In this document: positions 34,601 to 46,321 of the stretch, in pieces
Layout of the letters: each line of letters starts with the position of its first letter
Position numbering within the stretch: the stretch's first letter is position 1
Assembly: GCA_016802295.1 (NCBI GenBank)
Contig: JAESIW010000138.1
Coordinates: forward strand, 4,113,043-4,177,042
DNA length: 64,000 bases
From: Brachionus rotundiformis
Taxonomy: Eukaryota > Rotifera > Eurotatoria > Ploima > Brachionidae
Direction: 5' to 3'
The notes under the pieces: model-generated
Seen by the model: the letters and a program-made list of their open reading frames with translations, nothing else
Told to the model about the DNA's origin: nothing
Database searches by the model: none
Position numbers and translations under genes: made by a program

Positions 34601-35807
34601 GAAGAGGATGAAGGAACATTGCTCCAAACTGTACAGAATTTTGCAACATGTAAAAATAAAAGCAACAAAACTTTATCAAAGCCAAATGAGGACTCTCGTC
34701 CTATTCGCCCACTTAAAAAAAGAATCGAAAATGCTTTTGATGACCAAGGAATCCCATATGATCCAGAGCTGACTAATGAATACTATCAAAATGATTTTGA
34801 AGTGGACGATTCTTCTCCTGAACGAAAGCCAAGATCTTCAATAAATTCCCTTAGTAAAACAATCGCTTATAATCGAAAAGCAACTACCGCTGGTCCGTCC
34901 AGAAAAGCATTAAATGGTGGTATTTTACGAAATCCGAATTCTTCTGTGCGATTTAGTCTCTCAATGTCAAATACCTACGGTGGATCATCTGGGCATAATG
35001 AATATGCTGAATTGTTAAACCATATGCAAAATGCGTTGTTGGATGATAGGGGTAATGAAACATTTGGCGATGATTCAAAGACAAGCGTATTTGGTTCCAA
35101 CGCCAAATATACCAAAATTCAAAATTTAAAAAAGTAAATTTAGACTCAGTTTAAAGAGAGTTTGTCAAGCTCAAATTTAAATTATGATGAAGGCAGAGCT
35201 GATAGTGACTGTTCTCTGAACATAGTCTACAAACCACAGTTACCATAGATGGGATCCTACTTTTTCTCATCTTCGCAAGTCTAGCTTGCTAGCTTGTTGT
35301 AACTTATATTATTATTATTATAATTATTAAATTAAAAAAAATATCCTTTAATTTGTTGAATTGAAGTAAAGTCTAGATCAATTGAAATGTAATATTAGTG
35401 TTATCTATAAATACTAAAAGTTGTTTAATTGTGATTTGAAAAAAATGCAATTTTTCAATTAAAAATAAGAAAAATTTAAACGATAATATGGAATATTGAA
35501 TTAGTTAAGAATTTAAAAAAAATTTTAGTATAAAATTTTAAATGTAGTGTCTGCTAAACCAGCTGACATGCTCATTAAATTTCAAAGGTTTGATAAAATT
35601 AAAATAAATTTTGTTTTTAGACAAGCAAAGAGGCTTTTGGGAGATAGTTATGAAAGAGTATATGAATATTTAAGAGAAAATAGATTTGGAAGTAGACGAG
35701 GCATTTTGGACGAAAGCAAAATAATCGAGGAATCAAAACAATTGGCAAGTAATCCAAATGCCTGCTTTTTAGTCGATCAGCTTTTGTTTCTAGAAGAATC
35801 ACCTTAA
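31622..35807 (+). CDS. NEK11: NEK11-like NIMA-related kinase
   Basis: Seven exons: 31622-31770, 31821-32447, 32496-32666, 32716-32955, 33012-33087, 34472-35133 and 35621-35807, giving 703 residues (human NEK11 is 645). The kinase domain shows the Gly loop GSGNYG, the ATP Lys in KVLKEVSVG, HRDLKARN (HRD about residue 149), DFG (about 168), GTPYYMSPE, and RPSAIELL at its end. Beyond it a charged block (LTPKEKMMLNKLKKADEE) matches the NEK11 region after the kinase domain. The last exon (LGDSYERVYEYL...FLVDQLLFLEE) matches the NEK11 C-terminal block, which fixes the family. Known role: G2/M DNA-damage checkpoint kinase in vertebrates. Introns 5 (1.38 kb) and 6 (487 bp) are longer and hold repeats. 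Confidence 0.92.
33970..34090. repeat. GC-richer repeat patch in NEK11 intron 5
   Basis: A compact patch of self-complementary GC-rich words (GCAGCTTCGCTGCGC, CTTGGCTTCGCCTCGC) in otherwise AT-rich intron sequence. It looks like a small inserted repeat; the class is unknown. Confidence 0.4.
35150..35325 (+). repeat. SINE-like repeat in NEK11 intron 6
   Basis: The segment contains TTACCATAGATGGGATCCTA, then GTCTAGCTTGCTAGCTTGTT, and ends in a (TTA)n run. Related text occurs in reverse at 31126-31147 and around 40440-40490, and a similarly laid-out piece is at 16265-16345. Multiple copies with a simple-repeat tail suggest a SINE-like family. Confidence 0.5.
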
Positions 35808-38064
35808 ATGAATTATTTTTTATTTTTTTTATTTTTTAAAGCATGGTCAATTAAAAGATATCATTTTTTTTATATGATGTGAAAAAAAAAGTTTTTATTT
35901 TAAAATTAAATAAATTATTATGCATTATAATATGTATAATTTTTATTTAGAGTGCCGATTCTTGGTTGATGCTAGTTGTGTTTTTCAGAATCAAATTCCA
36001 AACTGTGAAACTCTTATACCTATAATTTATTAAGCCTATTTAGAATTTAAAATGTTACATCATGGCTACGAACAGTTTATAGTCACTCTTGGTTAAACTA
36101 GACTCAAACCAGATATTTAAGAACGAATTTTGTCAAGAAATATTACTTAAGAGGAAATATCATTTAAGAAAACAGATAATAGATAGTTTCAATAAGAAAG
36201 ACTAAAATTGTCTCCTAAGATTAAATTTTTTGACTAAACTTTAGTTTTTGAAGAATTGTTTACCAATGGAATAATCCTTTGAAGTATTTTATAGGTTCAA
36301 AAACAAAATAAAACAATTGAAGTGCAATCGGTATGCATCCGACCATGATCCAGTGTATTGTTCTACAGTCACTATTTTTAAAGATATAATTTTTTTGAAA
36401 ATAACTTATTTTTTAAAGAGTATAATTTTAAAAATTTTAAAATAAAGAAAAAGAAATTGGCTAATTCTTGAAGATTCATAATCTCAAAAAATTCATAATT
36501 TTCGGTCACTCTTAATACTAATTTTAAAATAAAACTACTTTTTTATAGAAATGATAATTAATTAGTTAAATAACAAAATCAACACCATTATCATGGCTTT
36601 GAATCAATCCTTAATTAATTACGAGTTTAGTTTCTTAAAGATTTAATTTAATTAAATTTTTAAAAGTATTTTAACAGAAAAAGTTAAATTTTAAACTTAA
36701 AAAAGACTAGTAAGTTTAATGGACAAAAATATTTGGCAAACTTTATTATATTTTTTTTCTTACTCTAATTTTTTTATAAAAAATTTCAATACAATACTTT
36801 TTGTCTAAATTGTAATTTTAATTATTTTTAAATTCAGTATGCTAATATTTTTAAAATAAAGTAATTTTCTCATACTTTCTTTAAAATAAATCTTCTTAAA
36901 ATTTATTTTAAAATTAAATATTTAATTACTTTTTAGCTTTTCTTAAGTAAAAAAGAGAATGAGATTAAAAATAATAAATAAATATATTAATTTAATAATA
37001 TAAATAATAATAAAAGCAAGGGAAGCCTTTGTCGACTGCACTGCATTTATACGATAGGTAGCATAGAATAAATGAGGTAAAAATATTATTATATAATTTA
37101 CATTTATAATTTTCACGCTTGGTTCAGTTTATAGTACTTAACTTTCAAAAAGATCAAGACAATCTCTTATCTTTAAGAATTATTACAAATTTTTCGTAGG
37201 AATTTGTTTTTGGACATTTTCGAGGTAGTTACTATTCTTAGCGATGAAGGAAATTCTCAAGATGAGATCTGACCTATACACAATTCTGAACAAAACTGAT
37301 ATGATAGCTGATTCAGTCCGTCATAAGAAGTTTAAAGAAAGTGATTAGTGATTTATTATCATCATATGTTTTTCAAATAGTCTTCAGTTTTTGGTAAATA
37401 TATATTCCATAAGGTAAGTTGGTTAATCAAAAAATTTTAATTAATTTTTAGTTTTATTTTAGGTTTAAAGAAAACGAGATTATTAATGGTTTATAATTAA
37501 CTAAAAATTTTAATTTTTTTTATATTTTTTAAAGTTTATATTAATTGACTATTTAGTGTTATTTTTTTTTTTTTTAAATTTCTATTATATCTAATGAATA
37601 TTTTAGCATCTAAAAGCAAACATTTTGACTACCAGGGGGCTCAAAAATCTAGCTGATTTTTTAAATAAGTTAAGAGCTACCTTTCAATATCCATTAATTA
37701 TTAATATTTAAATTTTTAAATGCTTGACTATTTCGATTTGTTTTTAATACCAAATGTAAAAACTGTTAATCAAAAAGCTCTCGATTTTTTACCACAGGCT
37801 AAGAAGAACTTTTTTTACGAGTTTAGTAAGGCCTTAATAATTTAAGCTTAATTAAGCCTAAAATCAATTTGTACATATATTTTTTTCTGTGTATCAAGCT
37901 ATTTTAATTATTTAAGAAACTTGAACTTTTATTTCAATAATTTGTTAAAATCATTAATTAAATCAATATTCGAGGGTTGAAAATTTTCAAGTAACATAAT
38001 TATTTGAATTATTGATTTTAAGCTTTTGAATTTTATTGTCTTGGTAAAAAATATTAAAAAAATT
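35808..38064. other. Intergenic, no supported gene
   Basis: AT-rich sequence between NEK11 and ENY2, including an AT trinucleotide-rich patch near 36975-37020. No ORF with recognisable features was found. Confidence 0.5.
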
Positions 38065-38355
38065 ATGGCAGAAATGCAAGAGGATATGATTAGAAACTCG
38101 ATTAATGCGAAATTAATCGAAAGTGGTGAAATACAGCGCTTAAGAGAGGCTCTGCATCTTAGACTGGTTGAATGTGGTTGGACCAAAGAAGTCACTGCTC
38201 ATTGCCATGACATGATCAAAGACCGAGGCCTCGAAAACATATCTGTCGACGAAATGGTTGCAGAGTTGGTACTAAAGCTTCAATCTCTTGTTCCGAATAC
38301 AGTCAAAAAAGAACTACTTGAAAGTATCAGATTATTTTTAGCTAAACAAATTTGA
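38065..38355 (+). CDS. ENY2: ENY2 / Sus1, SAGA-DUB and TREX-2 subunit
   Basis: A single-exon frame of 96 residues. It aligns along its length with ENY2: INAKLIESGEIQRLREAL, RLVECGWTKEVTAHC, VDEMVAELVLKLQSLVP, and VKKELLESIRLFLAKQI. Known role: small helical protein shared by the SAGA deubiquitinase module and the TREX-2 mRNA export complex in the nucleus and at nuclear pores. Start chosen is the ATG at 38065 (MAEMQEDM); a second Met three codons later is possible. In-frame codons upstream (from 38026) look non-homologous. Overlapping AATAAA signals lie at 38357-38367. Confidence 0.93.
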   Translation: MAEMQEDMIRNSINAKLIESGEIQRLREALHLRLVECGWTKEVTAHCHDMIKDRGLENISVDEMVAELVLKLQSLVPNTVKKELLESIRLFLAKQI

Positions 38356-41300
38356 AAATAAAATAAAGAATTTAAATAAACTCTTTCTCTAATCTAATTT
38401 TTTATGCAGATAAATGATCAATTAGTGAAATATTGATTGATAAGTTGATTTGATACACATTTAAGATTTAAAGTTAAAATAAATTTGGGCTAAAATAATA
38501 AATATTTGATATCATATCAAGATTTAGACACTACTTTCCTTACGAATCGAAATACCATCTTATCAAGTTTATGTGTTTCATGTTCATCTTTATTCAGGAA
38601 AGATCATTCTCAATAAATATTGATTATTGTACTGATACACTTGAAAATTGCTTTATTACTTTATCTTATCTATTTTTAATTATTTATTAGCAAACAATTT
38701 CCGCTTTAAAACCAATCTAATAAATTAAATAATAAACAAACTTGAAATTAGTTTTTATATTATTTTATATATTTTAATTTTTTCAATTTAAAAAAAAACA
38801 CTATGAAGACGATTTCTATAATATGTTTTAATAAAAATTTATTTATTCAAAAAAGAAAACATGTTTACATGATTAAAAATCTAAATCAAAGGTGAATTTT
38901 GAGACTAATGGACTTGAAGATCTATAAAATAAATATATTTTGTTATAAAATGTTTATTTTGTTTAACATATACTTAATAAAATGTATTTTTTAGCTTTAA
39001 ATAACCTTGGTAAACTTGCAAAAATATTCACTTTAAAATATTGTTTGGCTTCTTTTGTCATTAACTGAGTCTTTTCTTCCTAAACCCAAATATTCATCAG
39101 GGAATAATTTGTACAAAAATTTAAATTAAAAAAATTAAAATAACAGATGAAAATTATTTGATATTATACATGCTATTGTAAACGAAAAATGAGATAAAAG
39201 AATTTTTATTTTAGATATTTTTTTTATTTTTTCAGTGCATATTGAACAACTTTAGCTACCTTTTGATTGTTTATTTGGCATTATTATTTTTTAATGATTC
39301 TTTTCAAATTTTGGAGAAAAAAAATCCTAAAAAAAATAAACCATTTATTTTACACTTTTTTTTTTCTTTTTTATTTTATTAAATAGAAACTTTTATTATC
39401 CACAATAAAATATCAATAATCAAAACAAAAAATTCATTTGAACTAATTAAACTGAATTGAATTCTTAACAATCTCAAAAAAATATCAATCTAAAATGTAT
39501 ACAAAAGCAAAATTTTATAATAAATAATTTTATTTGGCACTTAATATTTATATAAAATTGGATATTACTTGATTTATTATGTATATTAACTTAGCTTTTT
39601 TAACTGATTAGTAAATAAACTCGTTTGATAGAAAAAATATATAAATAATATACATTTAATACATACTTTGAATATATTTTTATCTATAGTCAGAGATTTA
39701 TTAAAATAATGAGCAATACTAGACGTAAGCGCGCCTAATTAGATCAATTATTAATTTTTAGTTTAATTATCTGTTTTTAATGATTTCAACTGTCCAAAGC
39801 GTCATAACGCTTTTAGACGTATTTGCATGATGTGCTTAATGAGATGGTTGTGACGTCTTAAAGTTCATGTTTATAATATTTTGAGCTTAAACAAGGCCTG
39901 GATTTTTTAAATTACTCTTTAAAAATCTTAATGCCATATCTACTGATTAGATAAATGTCTAATTAGAATGGCAAATATTTCTATCAGATCTGATAGTTAG
40001 GATCCTTCGATTTATGTTTAATTAATTAAAAAAAATAGCTAAATTATTCACACATTTTAAAATAGTTTATTTATTTTAATTTAATTTAATTTTTATTAAT
40101 TTAAAAATGAATGAAATTAATATTAGTCTAAAAATGGCATTTGGCTTTGAATTGGTCATGTCTAAAGAAAAGATCCCTTTTTTCCTATATCTATTGAAAT
40201 GTCCAAGCATTGATCCCTGATATTTTCTGAGTGAGCCGACCTTTACTTGTGTTATGCTCAAGCATTCATTTCTAATAACATCTATAAATGCTTAGTAAAA
40301 TTAATGACTTTATCAAATGTTAAAATTGGAATTTTCTTAATTGATAAAAATGAAGATAACTTTGATCGTGTGTTGTTAAAGGGTATGGATGGATTCTGCC
40401 TGAAAATTTCAATTACCTAGCTGCGCAATGCTATTCATTTAAAGCTAGCAAGCAGCGCTCAAAGGGGGAGAAAGAGAATCACATCCTATTACGCAATTAC
40501 TGATATCAGCTTTGAGAAACAAAAAATTATTTAATCTTTAATTAATTTATTTATGAATCTTATTAGAATTTTATTTTGTTTCAAAAATTTTTCAGCTTTA
40601 TTTTTTTTATTTCATAAATACATTATACATTTTAATATTTCAAATGTATAATAGCCAAGTGTGTGAATGATGATAAGCTTAGTTTTTAATTAAACACTTT
40701 ATTCAAAATAAGTTTAAAACAACTGATATTTATAGTCTGATGATGTCACTATACAACAATTGACTGTAGTTGCTGTTCAAGCTAAAAAACACTGCTGTCT
40801 CGAGTAGTTAGAAGGTCTCCACACCTCGCTTTAAATTTACCGAGTGTTCTTCTCCTAGCTTGTTTCAATAATAAGCAGTGAGTTCAACGTACTTTAGCTC
40901 TTCTCCTTTTAGCAATTGTATCTGCCAATCCTGCTGATGAATATTAAACATACCAAGGCAAATTATGTCTTTGCCTAGAGAGTAAATTTTCGATTGATTT
41001 GCTTTTGTAAGATTTTATGTTTGTTCAGAATATGGAATTCAATGAATCAGTGTACAAACTAGCCCTCCGAGCCGTTTGCTCGAAATGTAGCAGTGAAAAT
41101 AAACCTTGAATAAACCACTAACTATTTAGTTATAATTTTGGATTCCATTTAATAAACTTTAAACAAAATTTGACTGTTTTGATTATTGTTTGGCTAAATC
41201 CCTGAAGTCAAAAGCTAAGACTTTACATAATGTTTGAATAACGAGCTCGACCATGTACTAATCAATCTCTCAGAATGGGGTTAGAAAAACAAACAGGAAT

Positions 41301-42321
41301 TTGTTGATAAGTTTGAATAGCTGGCATAGTTTTAAAAGCGTTCAAAGCCTGGCTAGTGGTCATTGAGCTCGGACTAGTCTATCATGCCAAGACATATGGC
41401 TTGGAAAAAACGATTAGAGCGTTAGTGTTCACTTGATAAATTTAAATCATCTGTGAAAATAAAAGATATAAAGGCATTTAATGTAATTTTAATAAATTAA
41501 ACAATTTGGCAACCAACTGAATAGATTTTTCTCTCTTTCTTTCTCTCTCTCTCTCTTTTGCCTAATCCCCAAAGAGCTTTGTTTGATAAAAAATATATAT
41601 TTTTTTAATTAGCAAAAATTCTAATTAATATTTGCTCAATTATTTTTTGAATGTTTTTTCAAGAAATTATGTACAGTAGAGATTTTGCAGTGAGATAATC
41701 AAACACCTGATTAGGACTAAACCAATACGTACACACACACACAAATGCAATATGTACGCTTCCAAGCTACTAATTTGAGGCCCTGAAGACCTAAAAACGT
41801 GCTGAACGAAGGTGAAGCCTTACACTAATTGCAGCACTCTTGAGCGCTCACCTAAGCTCGTTGTCCCAAATCAAATTTTTCTATGGTACACTTAAACTAG
41901 AAAAAATAAACCCTCTTGACAAATACTCAAGCTGTATATGTGAGCTATTCTCATCTCTTGCTTAATTATCAAAAAATTGTTCAATTAATTTTTTAAAATG
42001 TTTTATTTATAAAAAAATTAGAAAATAAATTCTCGTAAATGTTTTATTACAAAAAAAAATAAAATAAAATAACTAAAATCTCAAAAATTTAATTAGAACA
42101 GAATAAAAAAAATAAAACAACAAATAAAATTTTAAATAAAACTTTATTTTTTAATAATTATAATAATAATAATTATATAGAATAGAAAAAAAAAAAAATT
42201 TACAATTGGCTAATACATATTATGTAGTGTATTTGTAGCGAGTGTGTAGTTAGGTGTGTAGCGAGTAAATAAATGATGGCATTGGATGTGTTTGATTAGA
42301 GTGAAGGTGTCGTGATGCTGG
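38356..42321. other. Intergenic downstream of ENY2 and FoxC
   Basis: AT-rich, with SINE-like text near 40440-40490, a dispersed repeat at 41113-41225 (also at 50463-50597), a pyrimidine (CT) microsatellite at 41530-41558 and a short (CA)n at about 41730-41742. TTTATT at 42143-42148 is a possible poly(A) signal for FoxC on the - strand. No supportable gene. Confidence 0.5.
41113..41225. repeat. Dispersed repeat, copy 1
   Basis: Shares CCATTTAATAAACTTT, then GGCTAAATCCCTGAAGTC and an AGACTTTACA end with 50463-50597 in the same orientation. The flanks differ. Class unknown; it may be the end of an LTR or MITE. Confidence 0.5.
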
Positions 42322-43614
42322 CTACTTGTTAAAGCTAGTCATGAAGTCATAGGTGTACGGATTTTTGAATGTAGACGGTGTCAATTGTCCGATAAGTTGA
42401 TTGGAGTGAAATGAGTTGACCGCGGATGAGTCGTAGGCGGCGTAGTAGGGCGGCGCGTACAGTTTGGTATGTTGGGGACTCTCGGCACTTAGCGAGTTGA
42501 CAGGGGTGCTCGCGTTTGAGCTTGAGGCGGACGTGGCATTCGAGCTGTACCAATTTTGCGCTTTTTGACAATTGTTGGCACCGCTGGTGGCGTAGTAGTT
42601 CGAGTTTAGCTGCGTAGATAGGAGACTGGTGTAAGTGGGCGGCTCGGCGTATTGTGATTGGAATGTGGCGGTGGTAGATGTTGCTGGTGGTGACTTGGGC
42701 GAGACGGAGCCGCCGCTCGACGACACACCGGACGAGCTGGACACATTGGCCGTCGACTCGGCCGTATTGGTAACTATGTTCTCGACCGAAAACGCTGACG
42801 AGTAGTTGTCGCCGAGCTTGGGCTTTTTGGCGACGGGCTGCGGCCCGGCCGACGCGGACGCCTTCGTCTTTGCCGAGCTGGCGCTCTTTTTGAGCGACTC
42901 CTTTTTAAATCGTCGTCGTCGGCGCAAGTAGCTTCCGTTGTCGAACATGTTGTAGCTCTCGGGGTCCAGGGTCCAGTAGCTTCCCTTGCCAGGCCGCTTG
43001 TCGTCGCGCTGCACCTTGCAGAAGCAGTCGTTCAGCGAAAGGTTGTGTCTGATCGAGTTTTGCCAGCCTTGCTTGTTCTCGCGGTAGTAGGGAAACTTGT
43101 CCATTATGAATTGGTAGATTCCGTTTAGGGTGATCTTTTTGTCGGGCACGTTCTGGATGGCCATGGCAATCAGGGCTATGTACGAGTAGGGCGGCTTGAC
43201 CATGTCCTTGTTTGAGGCGGCCGAGCTAGCCGCCGACGAGGAGGAGTGCTGGGCGGCGGGTGTGGGCGCGCCGGCGTGCACCGGGCTCGGCGACGAGTTG
43301 ACGTTGAGCGGCGCGCTCAAATTGTAGCCGGTGGTGACCGAGTTGGTCGACGAGGCGCTCGACGACGTGGACGAGCTCGAGTACGGCGACGTGTTCTGTA
43401 TGTACTGGTTCAGGTAGCTGCTGCCCGGCTGGCCCACGTAGCCGGACGGGCTCTGGCTGCTCAGGTGGTAGCTGAGGTGCGGCGAGGCCGACTGGTAGGC
43501 TGCGTAGCTCGGCGCCGGCTGCTGGGCCGCTATGGCCGCGATCGCCCGGTAGTACGACGACGACTCCTGGTAGCTGCTCGGATAGTTGAGTATGTTCGAT
43601 CCTGCTTGGCTCAT
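42322..43614 (-). CDS. FoxC: Forkhead transcription factor FoxC
   Basis: A single exon of 430 residues. The forkhead domain (about 139-233) begins KDMVKPPYSYIALIAMAIQN and includes KKITLNGIYQFIMDKFPYY, WQNSIRHNLSLNDCFCKV, KGSYWTLDPESYNMF and LRRRRRFKKE. The KDMV lead-in, DKKITLNGIYQFIMD and the RRRRRFKK wing are FoxC-type rather than FoxA. The N-terminus SSSYYRAIAAIAA recalls the FoxC start, and FSVENIVT (about 285) resembles an Eh1 Groucho-binding motif. Flanking regions are Ser/Ala/Tyr-rich. FoxC factors pattern mesoderm in other animals. The coding region is far richer in GC than its surroundings. The start is the first ATG of the frame. Confidence 0.93.
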   Translation of the reverse strand: MSQAGSNILNYPSSYQESSSYYRAIAAIAAQQPAPSYAAYQSASPHLSYHLSSQSPSGYVGQPGSSYLNQYIQNTSPYSSSSTSSSASSTNSVTTGYNLSAPLNVNSSPSPVHAGAPTPAAQHSSSSAASSAASNKDMVKPPYSYIALIAMAIQNVPDKKITLNGIYQFIMDKFPYYRENKQGWQNSIRHNLSLNDCFCKVQRDDKRPGKGSYWTLDPESYNMFDNGSYLRRRRRFKKESLKKSASSAKTKASASAGPQPVAKKPKLGDNYSSAFSVENIVTNTAESTANVSSSSGVSSSGGSVSPKSPPATSTTATFQSQYAEPPTYTSLLSTQLNSNYYATSGANNCQKAQNWYSSNATSASSSNASTPVNSLSAESPQHTKLYAPPYYAAYDSSAVNSFHSNQLIGQLTPSTFKNPYTYDFMTSFNK

Positions 43615-44067
43615 TTTTTACATCAACAAATCTACACAAGTATTTAAATTAGAAATATGGCTGAATAAGAGAAATTATTTTTTTTTTTTTATTTTTTATA
43701 AAAAAAAAATATATAAAATAAAAAAAGGTGAATTTTTATTGAAAAAAAAATATAAACTCTATCAAAATAACTTGAATATATATTTTTAGCTAGAATAATA
43801 AATATATATGCCAAACAAAACGAAAAGAGAGAAAAAAATCGACTAATAAAATACGAAATAGAGAAAACAGAGAGTAGTGGAGAAAGAGAGAGAGAAAGAG
43901 AGAAAAAAAAAGTTATAAAAACAATTTTTTTTCTACTGAACACAAATAAAAGTGGAACCCATTATCATTTATATTTTTTACGGTATGCAACAGAAAATAT
44001 GTTTTTAATTTTGGCACACAAGCAGAGAATAGAAGAGAGCGAATGGGGGGCCGCGCATTTATTCGAA
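43615..44067. other. FoxC 5' flank, AT-rich part
   Basis: Poly-A/T runs and a (GA)n-rich stretch at about 43855-43915. A TATAAC-like word on the - strand lies near 43913. No coding features. Confidence 0.4.
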
Positions 44068-44165
44068 CAGCCAATGGGAAAATTGGCAGCCGAGATGGCG
44101 AATGAGAATTTTCGAGCGGGGCGGGACCGCGCCGCGCAATTTTCTCATTGGCTGCTCGGCGATAA
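44040..44165. promoter_or_regulatory. FoxC: GC/CCAAT-rich inverted repeat, candidate FoxC promoter or enhancer
   Basis: An island of high GC about 430-550 bp upstream of the FoxC start. Two arms, CAGCCAATGGGAAAATTG (44068-44085) and CAATTTTCTCATTGGCTG (44137-44154), pair with one mismatch. CCAAT occurs at 44071 and, inverted, at 44082 and 44148; a GC-box-like GGGGCGGGA is at about 44118-44126. CCAAT binds NF-Y and GC boxes bind Sp/KLF factors in other animals, so a promoter role is inferred. Confidence 0.5.
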
Positions 44166-46321
44166 TTTATGCGCGTTGCAGTTTCTATTTCACTAAATCA
44201 CTCTCAATTAATTGACTTGATCGCTTTTATAGCGATAGGTAAATAGAAATCAATTTAGACACAATAAAAAACTGGAATAAAATATTTCTTATATTTATAC
44301 ACCTAAATGACGAATGAGAATATAGGCATAAAAATTTGAATATTGAAACTATTCGGCCCGTATCTCCGGGGCTTGCAACTATATTCTTATTGTGATAACA
44401 TAATTTACATAATAATATATATAGAGAGAAAAAAATTGAGTATATTGAGCACTGGTCCCTCGGCGGCAAGGCCCAGCCGTGTGACATAATCTGTGCATTT
44501 ACATCTAATCAAGTGAACCTATCCGAGATTAACCTATCAGTGATTAAGAACAAAAATAGCCTCATCGCTGAATAAACCTATTTGACAATCAAGTCAATGG
44601 ACTTTTAAGCTTGTAATGTTGATTGAAAAAACAAAATGTTGATTTAATTAATTGTCGGTGATCTGGATAAAATTAGGCAATTTGGCCACGGCTATTCTCT
44701 ACCCTTTCTAGATTAAAGCGAAACTAAATTGGTAAAAAAACAAAAATAAGTATCAGTCGAACACTAATTGCTAATTAAATATTTTTTTAGACGATTTTGA
44801 GACTTTGGCTTGAACCACATAGAAATAAGAGAGAGAGGAGGAAAAGAGGCCCGTTTTAAACGAACGCGGATCTGATAATCGATTAATTGATTTGATTAAG
44901 TGTCGGTCAGCTAGTTTGATAGAGTTAATTAAATGGATGATCGACACCCGGATTAGTGGTGTGCATAGGTCCGTATCGGTTTAATATCGGCTGTAATAGT
45001 ATTACCTTTGTGAGCCGGTCTGGTCCCGGTGCTTCTTGGCGATCATATCTGGTCAGTCACACCGTCTCAGCTTCTGCCGCTACACAAAAATTTTCTTTTC
45101 TCGCTCAATTTAAATCATTTTTGTTGGTAGCACAGAATTATAAAAGATGCAGCTCTTTTTATACCAACTAGACTTTGTTTTTCTTTTTTTATATATATAT
45201 ATATTTTTTTTTATATTTTTTTTGCTCAGTTTTAGTTGTTTTTGTTGTTCTTGGATGCTCTAAAACACTTTAATTTGAAAAAAATAAATTGGGTTTTTAA
45301 TCAAGAAATAACACAGAGAGAGAGAAAAGAGAGAGAGAAAAAATTATTTTATTTTTTTTATGAAAAATAAAAAAAAAATTTGTTTTTTAAGTTTTATCGA
45401 ATTAGTTAGATCCACAAGTTATTTGTGTTTGTAAGGCTTGTTATTATTTGGATAAAGTTTGGTGCGTTTAGTGTGTTAGCCGAGTTGGCAGCATTTGTGG
45501 CTCTGGACCGGCACCACAGTCACCTCAGTACTTGTCTCTTTTGCAGACAATATCTTCTTTGTTTACATTGAGCTAAATGTATTTTTCCATTGCCGAAAAA
45601 GCGTTGTTTTTGTTTCATTAAAATATGGAATATGTGATTTGTTAGCTTGGCTTTATAAATGAATTAAATGAAACCAACAAATATAAAGTGCGTAGGACTA
45701 GCTACCCGGCCGCCCATTCTTCAAGAAATGCGCCCTAATGGGCGTCATTAGCTTATTGCAAACTCTAGATGAGGTCTAACAAGTGTCGTGTAAGCCACTC
45801 TTAGTCAGTCAATGTTTGACTTGGTGAAACTTACAATTTCTAAAAGTGGTACAATATTTTCAAGTCTAAGACTCTTAGACTTGGATGCAATTTCAAAGTA
45901 AGGATCATCGTCATACTGGGAGGGATTGTAGACAAAAAACGGCTGTTAATGCAGTTGGTTTTGAAAAGGAGTGCTAAGTTTGTGAACTAAGTGAAGATGA
46001 CACCCCCTTCATTTGACCTTGAGTCTACGACTTAACATTCTTTTTAATTGTGGGTTTTTATAACAAAGTTCGCTCATCAGAGCATTTTTTCTATTCGAAA
46101 ATTTTTCATTCAAAAAAAGTGACTCATTCAGAAGAAAAATTTGGCTTTTTTCTCTTCTATTGCATGATCCATGAATTAATAGCTGAGGAAATAAAGGACT
46201 ATCTGGTTCATAATGCTAACAGAAACAACTCAAAATACCAAACTCCATTCGATAGTATACCTTTCCTGTCAAGTACATAGCTGAATTTGCTTAACAATGT
46301 AAATACAAATTATATAAAAAA
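44166..46321. other. Intergenic upstream of FoxC
   Basis: AT-rich with (AT)n near 45188-45205, GA-rich runs near 45312-45340, and a - strand LINE relic (45705-45905). No supportable gene. Confidence 0.45.
45705..45905 (-). pseudogene. LINE relic
   Basis: The - strand frame includes DPYFEIASKSKSLRLENIVP and AYTTLVRPHLEFAIS, the latter a strongly conserved LINE post-RT block (LYxxLVRPHLEFA). Internal stops are present. Confidence 0.6.

Noticed and set aside
42322..43614. Assignment of the forkhead gene to FoxA
   Set aside because: The KDMV lead-in, DKKITLNGIYQFIMD and the RRRRRFKK wing fit FoxC, not FoxA (which has a KMLTLSEIYQWIMD-type helix).
43226..43647. Arg/Ala-rich frames on both strands at the 5' end of FoxC
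   Set aside because: Artefacts of GC-rich codons; the FoxC frame alone carries a conserved protein.
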